Source: Acrasis kona
Lineage: Eukaryota > Heterolobosea > Eutetramitea > Acrasida > Acrasidae
DNA length: 24,727 nt
Direction: 5' to 3'
NCBI GenBank assembly: GCA_026419775.2
Contig: JAOPGA020000733.1
Location: forward strand, 1-24,727
Of this stretch, positions 16,450 to 24,727 are shown piece after piece. Both the position numbers and the translations under genes were made by a program. The notes beneath the pieces were generated by a model. The model was not told the DNA's origin and searched no databases. It saw only the letters and a program-made list of their open reading frames with translations. How positions within the stretch are numbered: the stretch's first letter is position 1; each line of letters opens with the position of its first letter.

Positions 16450-19299
16450 TTAATTACTCAAGTATGCGTTAGCGAGCCACATCATCGATGCGAGTATTAC
16501 ATTAATGGACCACGCACTCACAAAAATCAGCTTTGGCACAAAAACGGTATAAAAGGTATTGTGCGATGTCATGAATATCATAACAGCGGACAAACAAGCT
16601 TGCGTTAAGAATTGATTAGAAATATTGTACAAAGCAACGGTTGTTGATGTCTCCCGTATGTTCGAGTCTGTAACGAATGTTTGAACAGCCAGAGCACTAA
16701 GAACAAAGTTGAACATATAGTGGCCGGTCCTCCATAGCAACATGGTCATAGGACCAACTATAAATTCAACATACTCAGTAAGTCCAGCAAATGACCCGCT
16801 AAAGTCTACGCTAGCTAATGAAATACTCGTTCCAAACGAGAAAAAAGCATTACAGGAGACCATGTTACAAGCAACAAGAATAAAATTAGTTGACAGAACA
16901 CCAGTTATTCTTAATTTTTCAAATAACCAAAACAAAACATGTCCTTGAATAAAGATCAACACCAACAACGGCCCTTGGTGTCTCTTCATTATCATAAGCA
17001 TCAAACATATAATTGATGTAGATAATCTATACAAAATGATACGAACAGACCTTTCAACATCTTTATTCTTTAATAAATATGAATAGAATGACGCAGCTAT
17101 TATTTGAAGTATTACAAGATAGTAGATCAACCGAGCAGTCCACAACTCTGGTTTCAAGCCTAAAATATTACAAAGCAAGTGTGTACAGGTCTGATACAAG
17201 CCTATCACAATCAAAGTTGATCCCATCAACAGCAAGTGAATCCAACCTCCGACACCTTTATTACGCAAAAGGAACAAGAAGTCTAAAACATACATTGCAA
17301 TAAGACATGCTATAAAAATAACATTAAGACCGTTTACGCCAACTCTGACAGGCCCGTATAAATCTTCAAGCCAAGAGGCAATGTCAAAACCATCAGCATA
17401 TTGCACGCCTGCTTGATTATAATAGCTCATTATGTGCGTGGTTAGTGATAAAATACTAATAGGTGCTAGGATACTAAAATCTACAATAGCATATCTACAA
17501 AGCAACAGAAACAAAATTTGAGTTGTCCATTGCCAATAAACTTGTTCCTCTTGTATAAACCAGGCAGAAGTCAACAACAACAGTGGAAGAACATAGTTAC
17601 ATACATTCATGTATATTACTTCTCCAGTCATATTCTGTAAATTAAAAGACTTGTAGTGATGTGAACTTATAACCCACCGTAGTAAAAAGTCGAGACAAAC
17701 AGAAGCACCAACAATGCTGATCAGAACAGGAATAATCCTGTCAGTAGAGCACAATGTAGAGCTTGATGCGTTACAATCAGCAAAATACACAGATAGCAGA
17801 ATGCTAGCTATAACAAAACTTAGAGAGGAGAATTGAGTTGTAGCATCATCCCAATACAAGAACAAAACAAAAGAAGTAACAGCAACTATAAAAGTAACGA
17901 CAACTCCTACCATCATTCCTTTGTGATCATCACTCTGTTCCATGTGATTATCAAACAACGTTCTGGTACAAGATAAAAATTCTTCTAACAAAGCAACAAA
18001 ATCACCCTTATTTCTTCTTATTTCTTCTGCATCATAGTACAACGAACAAATCTTGTGTATTTCATCATCCCGTGATAAATTACAAGACTTGTTAAGATGG
18101 TCAACCTGACTCACATCACCCTTCCAGAACACTTTATTGGTCAAAATAACACTATTAAAAATCTGACGAGCGTTATAATACAAGGCTTCCGGATAAACAC
18201 TTTCGCCAAACAATTGCGGTATTAATCCTCCTACATTACTTATAGGAATGTTCAAACCAAACAACATTGACAATGTAGGAATAATATCAACCTGGTACAC
18301 ATTTGGCGCCTCACGGTATACCGTGGGAGCTTTCACAAACTTTTTATTTAAAAATGCAAAAAAACTTTCGGTCTCTGGTCTTGTTCCTGCACCATGCTGA
18401 GCCTTGTTGTTCATGCCATGGTCGCTACAAATTACAATCAAAGTATCGTCGTCTGAGCTTTCATATAAATCCTTAAAAACAGAATCTAACTGTAAGAGTT
18501 TATCTCGATACATGTCACTGTGCAACATTTGTATACCTTGAAAATGTCCGACGTGATCCAGACCAGGATAATGTAGTAAAAGTACGTCGAAGGGATCTTG
18601 ACCTGATTTTAACCTTTGAATTTCTCCTGGGAGGTGTCGAGTAATGTTCGAGTCAACGGTTACTGTGTCGAGTATGTAAAATGTGGTGATGGGTTCGCTT
18701 CGATCTTCAAAAAAGTATTTTTTGGGAAAAATGTAACACCAGAGTACATCTGAATAAGCTACAATCTTTTTACCGGCCATTCGAAACCGGAATAGTATTG
18801 AATCTCCCATCACTTGGGTCATCTCGTTAATGTCTTCTTGGTTGAAGGTTGAGCGGGGAAATGTTGAGTTTTGCGCCCTTCTGTTTGCCTCTTCTTGATC
18901 GAAAAATAAGTTTGAAAATGCATCCAACATGTGAGGTAACCGACCTGTAGTAAGAGATTTTATATGAGCATAAGTTATCGTTGGTGGGTGTGCGTATGCT
19001 TTCAAGAATTGAACCTTCCCATTGTTGTTCAAATTGTGAATAAACGGTAGTTTGTCGTTCCCAATTATCATATCTGCCCTCATAGCGTCAACTATTACCC
19101 ATACTAATCTTTTATAGGTGGGTGGTACGAAATCGGTTTTGTTTATATCATCCTTTATCACTGGGCTAGCCAAGTTAGACGAGAAGAGTGAGGGGAAAAA
19201 GAATAGCAACGCTGATATCAATGTTATTGATTGAATCAACACCATTATTCCCACCGATTTTGATAAACTCTTCGGTCCACGAGAATTGTAAGTATTCAT
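16450..19299 (-). CDS. PIGG: GPI ethanolamine phosphate transferase 2-like (PIG-G/GPI7 family)
   Basis: A 949-residue single-exon protein, close to the size of animal PIG-G. It adds an ethanolamine phosphate to the second mannose of the GPI anchor in the ER membrane. Residues 15-40 are a signal anchor. The lumenal alkaline-phosphatase-superfamily catalytic domain follows, with LVWVIVDAMRADM (65-77, metal Asp), HPPTITYAHIKSLTTG (103-118, nucleophile Thr), LLHYPGLDHVGHFQG (metal Asp and His), CSDHGM and QHGAG. DVLWCYIFPK and VDSNITRHL favour PIG-G over PIG-O or PIG-N. The second half has many hydrophobic spans forming the multi-pass C-terminal domain. AATAAA overlaps the TAA stop. The start ATG at 19299 is 26 bp from an ATG on the opposite strand. 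The absence of introns is notable beside intron-rich neighbours. Confidence 0.9.
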   Translation of the reverse strand: MNTYNSRGPKSLSKSVGIMVLIQSITLISALLFFFPSLFSSNLASPVIKDDINKTDFVPPTYKRLVWVIVDAMRADMIIGNDKLPFIHNLNNNGKVQFLKAYAHPPTITYAHIKSLTTGRLPHMLDAFSNLFFDQEEANRRAQNSTFPRSTFNQEDINEMTQVMGDSILFRFRMAGKKIVAYSDVLWCYIFPKKYFFEDRSEPITTFYILDTVTVDSNITRHLPGEIQRLKSGQDPFDVLLLHYPGLDHVGHFQGIQMLHSDMYRDKLLQLDSVFKDLYESSDDDTLIVICSDHGMNNKAQHGAGTRPETESFFAFLNKKFVKAPTVYREAPNVYQVDIIPTLSMLFGLNIPISNVGGLIPQLFGESVYPEALYYNARQIFNSVILTNKVFWKGDVSQVDHLNKSCNLSRDDEIHKICSLYYDAEEIRRNKGDFVALLEEFLSCTRTLFDNHMEQSDDHKGMMVGVVVTFIVAVTSFVLFLYWDDATTQFSSLSFVIASILLSVYFADCNASSSTLCSTDRIIPVLISIVGASVCLDFLLRWVISSHHYKSFNLQNMTGEVIYMNVCNYVLPLLLLTSAWFIQEEQVYWQWTTQILFLLLCRYAIVDFSILAPISILSLTTHIMSYYNQAGVQYADGFDIASWLEDLYGPVRVGVNGLNVIFIACLIAMYVLDFLFLLRNKGVGGWIHLLLMGSTLIVIGLYQTCTHLLCNILGLKPELWTARLIYYLVILQIIAASFYSYLLKNKDVERSVRIILYRLSTSIICLMLMIMKRHQGPLLVLIFIQGHVLFWLFEKLRITGVLSTNFILVACNMVSCNAFFSFGTSISLASVDFSGSFAGLTEYVEFIVGPMTMLLWRTGHYMFNFVLSALAVQTFVTDSNIRETSTTVALYNISNQFLTQACLSAVMIFMTSHNTFYTVFVPKLIFVSAWSINVILASMMWLANAYLSN

Positions 19300-19325
19300 T
19301 CACTCGATTGTGTTAATTTTCTGGA

Positions 19326-19569
19326 ATGAGCGCATCACTGCAGAATATTGCTAACAAAAAGTCCGGTCAACCAGTACAAATGTGCTCTTTGTTTGACAGT
19401 CATATTTGGCATCCAACGTCAATCAAAATTTGACGATCGTTATAACATGTCGGTGCTCAAGCGTGAAGGTTCTCAGTCACAGAAGATTATAATCGTTAGT
19501 TCTTATACTTCAACACTGTACATAATGCTGTTTAGTCAAGACGAAACCGGCCTAATGCAGCATCCATAA
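19326..19569 (+). CDS. Unresolved small ORFs, possibly one small gene with a frame break
   Basis: An ATG at 19326 opens a 35-codon frame (MSASLQNIANKKSGQPVQ...) ending at a TGA at about 19431-19433. The neighbouring frame carries MSVLKREGSQSQKIIIVSS from the ATG at 19446 and ends in a TAA at 19567-19569. A single-base shift in the A-run before TTTGACG would fuse them into about 80 residues. A GT-AG intron of 88 nt (19374-19461, phase 0) would also join them but is twice the local intron size. The second part has alternating hydrophobic residues, as in small beta-sheet proteins such as roadblock or Ragulator subunits, which is only an impression. The stop is 11 nt before the ATG of the next gene. 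Confidence 0.35.
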
Positions 19570-19580
19570 AAAAGGAGATA

Positions 19581-21267
19581 ATGGAATCAATCGATCCAGA
19601 TTCCTTTCCAACCCCAGATATTGTTCCGACGGTTATCGCTAGCGAAGAAAGCGAGAATAATGATGCTGATTCTGATAAAATTCAAATTTTGAAGTTGGTG
19701 GACGAAGTTAATCAAATGAAGCTGAAAAGTATGTTGCTAGTTACTCTTCAACTCACACCAACCAGACGACGAATTGTCAAAAGAAAAGTCAACATTTGAA
19801 TCAAAAGTTCTTTCTTTAAATAAAGAGGTTGAACAAAGAACCGTAACTATTGATAGTCTGACAAGTATTCAATTGAATTTAAAGTTACTAATTTTTTAGA
19901 CGACATCAATGGGAAAAACCAGAAGCTGGAGGAGCTGGGCGGCGTTATAAAAGAAAAAGACAAAATTATAACTGTTTGAATAATCATTGAACTTCACATA
20001 TCTAATGTTTGTAGGGTAAAGATGATGAAATTGATAGGTTGAACAAAAAATTTGATTTGTACATAACAAAAGAAGAAAGCAAGCTGGTATCAGAAGCTCT
20101 TCAAAAGGAACTTTCGCAACAAAAAGAAAAGATTGAGTCTTTGCTTGATACCATTAAACAGAAGGAGGGTAAGTGATAGTTTTACAAAAAAATATAATAA
20201 TGACTTCATGTAGAGTACATCAAAGACCAGAAGGAAATGGCGGAGCTTGTCAATAGAGTAACAATAATTTTTTAAAAATAATTTTCTAATCCAACGAAGA
20301 GCAAAGATTCAGAAATTGAAAAATTGAACAAGAGAATTAGTGCCGCTGACCAGTCGTTAGAATCAGCTAATCAAATTGCAGAGTACTTAACAAAAATCAG
20401 AGAGTTGGAGTCCGCTTCACGAACTAAGCAAGGTACGTAAAAGATTTTCATTTTTGTCAACAAAAACCATCAACAGAAACCATTCAGAGCCTGTCAACAG
20501 AAGTACAAAAAGCACAGCAAAACATTGAGGACTTGAAAAAATCATCTCAAGAAAATGAAACCAGACACCTCGTCAGCAAAGAAGAGTCCAAGAATCAATT
20601 AATCAAAGCAGAAGAACAAATCAAAAAACTTCAAGATGACTTTGAGGACGAGAAAAATCAACTCAACGAAAAGATCATTAAATTAGAGGCCACTATGGAA
20701 AGAAAAGAAAAGCAAACGAACGAACAACACAAGAAATTAAGAAACAAGAACGAAGAAATGATTTCAAAATTAAAAAATCACTTTGATAAGTTAAAGATTG
20801 AAGATGTCGACAAAGAACTTGAAACCATTCAAAATCAGAATTCTGAAATCAAAGTAGCCAAAGCACAACTAGCCGAACAAGAATCAAAGATTACAGAATT
20901 GACCAACCAACTCGATTCGCAGAAGAATCAACTCTTACAATTATCAGAAGAAAAGTCAAAACTAGAAACAATCAAGTCTGATTTGGAGAAGAATGTAAAT
21001 CATCTTAACCAAACTATAATCAACAACAAGGAGCAAGTGAAACGTAGTGAGGAGGTGTACCATCCAAAGAGTGTGACTTCTACTGCCACACCTACCATGA
21101 CTGCTAGTGATGAGGACGTTGAATTGTTGAAGCAAGAGTTGATGATAACCAGAAGGAACATGGCGGCATATAAGAATTCGTTGGAGAGTGCACTACAAAG
21201 AGCCAATGAGTCGGAACAAAAGTTTAGTGAGTTGCAAAAAGTTTTATATTATAAAGTTTCTGTTTGA
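19581..21267 (+). CDS. Long coiled-coil protein, golgin-like in composition (480 aa, 7 exons), unidentified
   Basis: Seven exons: 19581-19728, 19766-19864, 19900-19973, 20015-20168, 20214-20257, 20300-20432 and 20477-21267. The six introns are 37, 35, 41, 45, 42 and 44 nt. All junctions agree in phase, and every exon reads as heptad-type coiled coil, which supports the model. The first 35 residues are acidic (PTPDIVPTV, SEESENNDADSD). From about residue 37 to 400 the protein is nearly continuous coiled coil rich in Glu, Lys, Gln and Asn. A Ser/Thr-rich break (with TSTATPTMTASDEDVE) precedes a final short coiled coil. No GRIP, motor or membrane domain is seen, so a tether, cytoskeletal or centrosomal scaffold is possible. 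One intron begins GTTTGA instead of the usual GTA. Confidence 0.75.
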
Positions 21268-21424
21268 GTTGATTGTAATCTTGTTTTTTGACGATTGACA
21301 GGCGTTCATATAACCATCTTAGTGCTAGGTATATTTTTAGTCAAAATCGGATAAGATATATCTGCGACGATGTATAAATAAGCTTTCATCTTTATTTTGC
21401 CTCATTTACACGATAACAGGAGTT

Positions 21425-23738
21425 ATGACACTGGTACGATACAACTCTAAGTATGATGCACCAGGAGTTGTGTCCAGTATGTTTTTCAGTGTATGTATTG
21501 AAAATAGAAGAAGAACTAACAACAATAGATAAGAACGAGGACCCTTGCAGTTCTTGCACTAACGTTTATTATCATGTTATGTAAGTTCTTTTAACAATGC
21601 TTAATATAACTAACATGTATCAAAGCAATACTTGCTGTTATTCTCAGCACGGTGATTATACTAAGTTTTGACGCAGAGGAAAAGAAAGCAGTCTCTAACG
21701 CACTAAGAAGAACAACACGCAATATATATGACATCACAAGGTCACAATTAGACAATCAAATAGGGTATGCGGTTTGGGATCAAGCATACAAGATTGCAAA
21801 TAACCACACCGAGTCCATTATTGAGAACAGTTATCGAAACAACTACGTTGATAACTTTATGCTTTCAACAGGAATAGACTTGTAAGTAGACATTTATTAT
21901 TAACATTTTCTAAATGTAAAGCGTGTTCAATTATGATGTGAATGGTTCAATGTGGTTTAATCAAACTTACGACCACATCACCAAAAAGAATGGAACCTTG
22001 ACCATCCCAAATGTATTTTTGAAACTACAACCAAATAACCCAATCATGGTTAACACAGCCGTTGCGACTAGTAGGTTTGCAGGAATGCTATTTGATGGCG
22101 GTAGTGTTTTTTATGTTAGTGCCTACCCAATTGTTAAATCCGACTTTAGCACTCCCCCAGCAGGAATGTTAGTTTGGGTCAAAAATGTATCTCGTGATGT
22201 AACGGATATTGCTCAAAGGAGTCAATTGTGCACTACAATTTTAGGTCTCTCAAATGATAATAAAGTAATGTCTAGCGCCCAAACTTATTATACGAATCGT
22301 GTGTCAGGTGTGAATGCCGCAACATTTAGTGCGGAGAATCCATCTTGGACTAATGATTTGTCACCCTTCGCAGTTGAGGTCCTTCCTAACGATAATTCAT
22401 TGTTACCAGGTAGAGGTTGTTGGCATTCTTCGGATCTTGGTCAGCTAGGTATAAACAGAATTAGTGCCTTGGGAGTTCTGAGTGATTATAACGGAAAGAA
22501 GGGAATTATAATTAGAAGTGATATTGATAGGAGTTTGAATATTCTAGGAACGACTTCTTTCGGTTTGGCTCTTGGTGTAGTTGGTGGTCTTGTTATTGTA
22601 ATCTCTATTGTTGTTTTACTTTTTGTTGAGTTGTGCGTATTGCGTCCCGTGTTGCGAGTCACACATAAAGTATCTGAAATTAGAGTAGTAAATGATCCTT
22701 CAATCCGTGTCAATGTAAAAAGAGGAGACGAAATTGGTTGTATGGCAGACAACATTAACAAGCTACTAGATAATCTTGAGTCCTCTCAAAAAGATATCAT
22801 CAAAGAACAATTTTCCCTACAGAACCTACTTCAGAGAATAGGAATCGAAGAACAAGTATGTGTTTTTGAAAAAGATTCTTTTCTAACTAATTTTCAGAGA
22901 GTGAGGACAATCATGAATGCTATACCAGATATGATCATGTATGTCAACTTGGAAAAAATCATCTAACATTTATTTTTAGATGCATTCTTATTGATGGAAC
23001 CGTACATCACGCAAATACTGCATTTTACGCCACAACCCGTTACACTGCACAAGACGTTAATAGCACAAAGAACATCAAAGACATTATTCCGAACATTGAC
23101 CTAGAGGAAGTGATTTCCGGACGTAGCACTACTACAGAGTTGGTCGAAAAATTCAGGGATCACATACCAATCATTCTAATAGGAAACGTAATTGACGTCG
23201 TCATCAATGACGAACAAACAAAAAGTAAGCTATCAACTTGCCCACATTAACAATTCCAAAGTGATCGTACTTGCTGCAAGAAACATTAACGAAAAGAAGA
23301 AACTAATGAACAACGTAGCCGCCGGAAGAAACAAAATCGCAGACATGGAAAAGGACATGGAGTTCTTATCAATATGGAACAACGAACAAAGAAGATCAGA
23401 TCTCAAAAAGTATTGCAAAAACATTTCGTCAGAAGAGCACATTAAATTCTTAACCGACGTTGATGGTAATTATTCATCTTCATTTTAACATTCATCTAAC
23501 AATTATAGTCTATAAAAACACAAGGCAACAGAAAAGGAGAGCTGACATGCAAAGAGCCATCTTTTCAAAGTATCTCGCTAAAGGAAGTCCATACGAACTA
23601 AATGTGTCTGCAAAAGTTTCGGAGACTTATCATGAGATTGCAGAAGGTTTTGGTCAAATTGATTTGTTTGATCATTTGTACAAGACGGTCAAATTGAGTT
23701 TCATTACTTGTGACTGGTTGTTCGGTTGCTATCGGTGA
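21425..23738 (+). CDS. Two-pass membrane sensor: putative CHASE4-like ectodomain, HAMP, PAS and RGS domain
   Basis: Eight exons: 21425-21490, 21529-21580, 21626-21881, 21922-22855, 22898-22938, 22980-23224, 23262-23465 and 23509-23738, giving 675 residues. Introns are 37-45 nt and all phases match. TM1 lies at about 26-54 (AVLALTFIIMLSILAVILST). The extracytoplasmic region (about 55-330) contains YAVWDQAYKIANN, typical of CHASE4-type sensors, and two cysteines (SQLCTT, GRGCWHS). TM2 lies at about 338-363, followed by a HAMP linker (VLRPVLRVTHKVSEIR ... GDEIGCMADNINKLLDNLE) and a PAS fold at about 438-525 (AIPDMIICILIDGTVHHANT). The RGS domain runs from about 550 to 668. It holds the Glu and Asn (YELNVSAK) that contact G-alpha in RGS proteins. 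The likely role is ligand-controlled deactivation of a G-alpha protein. The last nine residues (CDWLFGCYR) come from a repeat element. Confidence 0.85.
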
Positions 23739-23967
23739 TCAATATGGTAATATGTTTGGTGGTTGGCCAATCACCATTTATACAACCACACAAAACCAAA
23801 TTAATCACCGTTGCAATCACCAATCCTTTAACCAATACCTTCACCAATCCTAACCAAAAGTAGGTAATGGTTTGGTTGCAAGTTTGGTTTAACCGGGTAA
23901 GATACGGTAGTATAACCAAGTTCTACCATTACCAACCGTTGGAGCGTAACCATCAATAACCAAACAA
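23718..23967. mobile_element. Palindromic MITE-like element of about 250 bp
   Basis: The ends form an imperfect terminal inverted repeat: 23718-23736 (starting TTGTTCGGTT) against the complement of 23949-23967 (starting TTGTTTGGTT), 13 of 19 bases matching. Inside lie a perfect 9-bp inverted repeat, GGTAATGGT (23863-23871) with ACCATTACC (23925-23933), the palindrome TTGGCCAA (23763-23770), and many GGTTNG and CNAACC words. It has no protein coding of its own, and I see no clear target-site duplication. The composition differs sharply from flanking intergenic DNA. It could also be a non-mobile palindromic repeat; the mobile-element reading is inference. Confidence 0.5.
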
Positions 23968-24003
23968 TTCAGAGCAAAATTAAAAAAAAATTTAGAAATA
24001 CAT

Positions 24004-24727
24004 TTATTCATCCGATTGTGCTTCCTCTTCTGTTTCGGTCCTGTCCTTTGATCTTTGAGCCAAATCACAAAGTTTTTCAGATCCAGACAAGAAATTTGAC
24101 CATTCAACTAACCATTCGTCCAAAACATCAAGAACTTCTTGCGGTTCATTGGCATAGTGATCTTTAAAGTTGTTAACAGTAACTGATCCTATCCCTTTTC
24201 CTTGAGGGTTCCTTTGGTTCTTGCACATTACATTGCTTTGGTGCGCTTTTTTAACCCTAAGAGGATGCGTATAAATTCTACTCTTGTTAAGGTAATCTGA
24301 CTTCCTTGCTCTAATTTTAACTATCGCCTATGTCGTGTTAGTTCAAATGTAAGTTATAATGCAGCCAAACCATTTGTGTTGTGCACTCGATAATTTTGTT
24401 GGGGTTGTCAGATGCAGTGTGGAGGGCCGACACAACTTCTTCAATTTTCTTCCGGACCTCACCAAGCACTTCCTTCATTAAAGCGTCGTGCAGTTTATTG
24501 TGGTCATCCTCAGTACTTAATTTAAACTTCAACCTATCGAGTGCGTCATCTACAATTTTTGTTAACCATTGTTTTCTCTAAGAGTGTTAATGTTTATACA
24601 AGTCTGCATCTTACCTGTACTGATTTCAAAACAATGGCGCTTTGTGTTTCTTCTTTTGAAACGAAGCTACTTTCTATTTTTCTCCTCTTATTCGGACCAC
24701 TGCTTCCACTCACTGGTCTCTTATTTC
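24004..24727 (-). CDS. 3' part of an unidentified, probably nuclear protein (5' end beyond the window)
   Basis: Exons on the minus strand are 24727-24615 (partial), 24577-24371 and 24327-24004, separated by introns of 37 nt (GTAAGA...TTAG) and 43 nt (GTTTGG...CATAG, with ACTAAC). Both joins are phase 0. The visible 213 residues start with a basic patch resembling a nuclear localisation signal (NKRRKIE), followed by two helical stretches (with LTKIVDDALDRLKF and VRKKIEEVVSALH). A basic block follows (IVKIRARKSDYLNKSR), and the acidic C-terminus (TETEEEAQSDE) comes after a Trp-containing helix (EVLDVLDEWLVEWSNFL). I do not recognise the family. AATAAA overlaps the TAA stop (24003-24008). The start must lie to the right of the window. 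Confidence 0.7.

Noticed and set aside
16742-17303. Short plus-strand frames inside the PIG-G-like gene
   Set aside because: They are antisense to a 949-codon ORF with complete catalytic motifs and show no recognisable features.

Overview
The window is nuclear DNA of a unicellular eukaryote. It is AT-rich and gene-dense, with about 19 protein genes or gene fragments and one tRNA gene in 24.7 kb. Most genes are cut by very small GT-AG introns: the 30 I can place firmly are 35 to 45 nt, usually with a CTAAC- or CTAAT-like branch sequence near the 3' end. A centriolar CEP120-type protein, a sterol C5-desaturase-type enzyme, GPI-anchor synthesis, COPI, CFIm, the proteasome and a sensor fused to an RGS domain suit a free-living flagellate or amoeboflagellate. 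A heterolobosean-like organism would fit, but that is inference with low confidence.

Layout. 1-2228: tail of an unknown gene, a sterol-desaturase-family gene, tRNA-Leu(UAG), and about 700 nt without a supported gene. 2228-4347: a small membrane protein, coatomer epsilon (COPE), and a Ser/Thr-Pro-rich disordered protein. 4692-6500: a divergent pair, COA6-like (cytochrome oxidase assembly) and a short CEP120-like protein, with start codons 60 bp apart. 6755-7836: a secreted Cys-rich protein and a small unknown protein. 8040-12050: a tRNA-guanine transglycosylase, a VPS9-domain Rab GEF-like protein (VARP/ANKRD27 type), a TM2-domain protein, then a convergent coiled-coil protein. 13070-19299, all on the minus strand: CPSF6-like RRM protein, proteasome subunit beta5, a RING-H2 protein, and a large PIG-G-like GPI ethanolamine-phosphate transferase. 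19326-23738, plus strand: an unresolved small ORF, a 7-exon coiled-coil protein, and an 8-exon two-pass membrane sensor with a putative CHASE4-like ectodomain, HAMP, PAS and RGS. 23718-23967: a palindromic MITE-like element that supplies the sensor's stop codon. 24004-end: the 3' part of an unknown nuclear-type protein on the minus strand.

There is no operon logic: neighbours are unrelated housekeeping and signalling genes packed tightly. Two convergent pairs have stop codons only 10-11 nt apart, start codons of divergent genes can be very close, and AATAAA often overlaps or touches the stop codon.

Most exon structures come from joining frames at GT-AG sites with matching phase. They are strongest where conserved domains run across the junction (COA6, COPE neighbours, CPSF6, PSMB5, TGT, VPS9, TM2, PAS/RGS). 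Uncertain 5' ends are marked.
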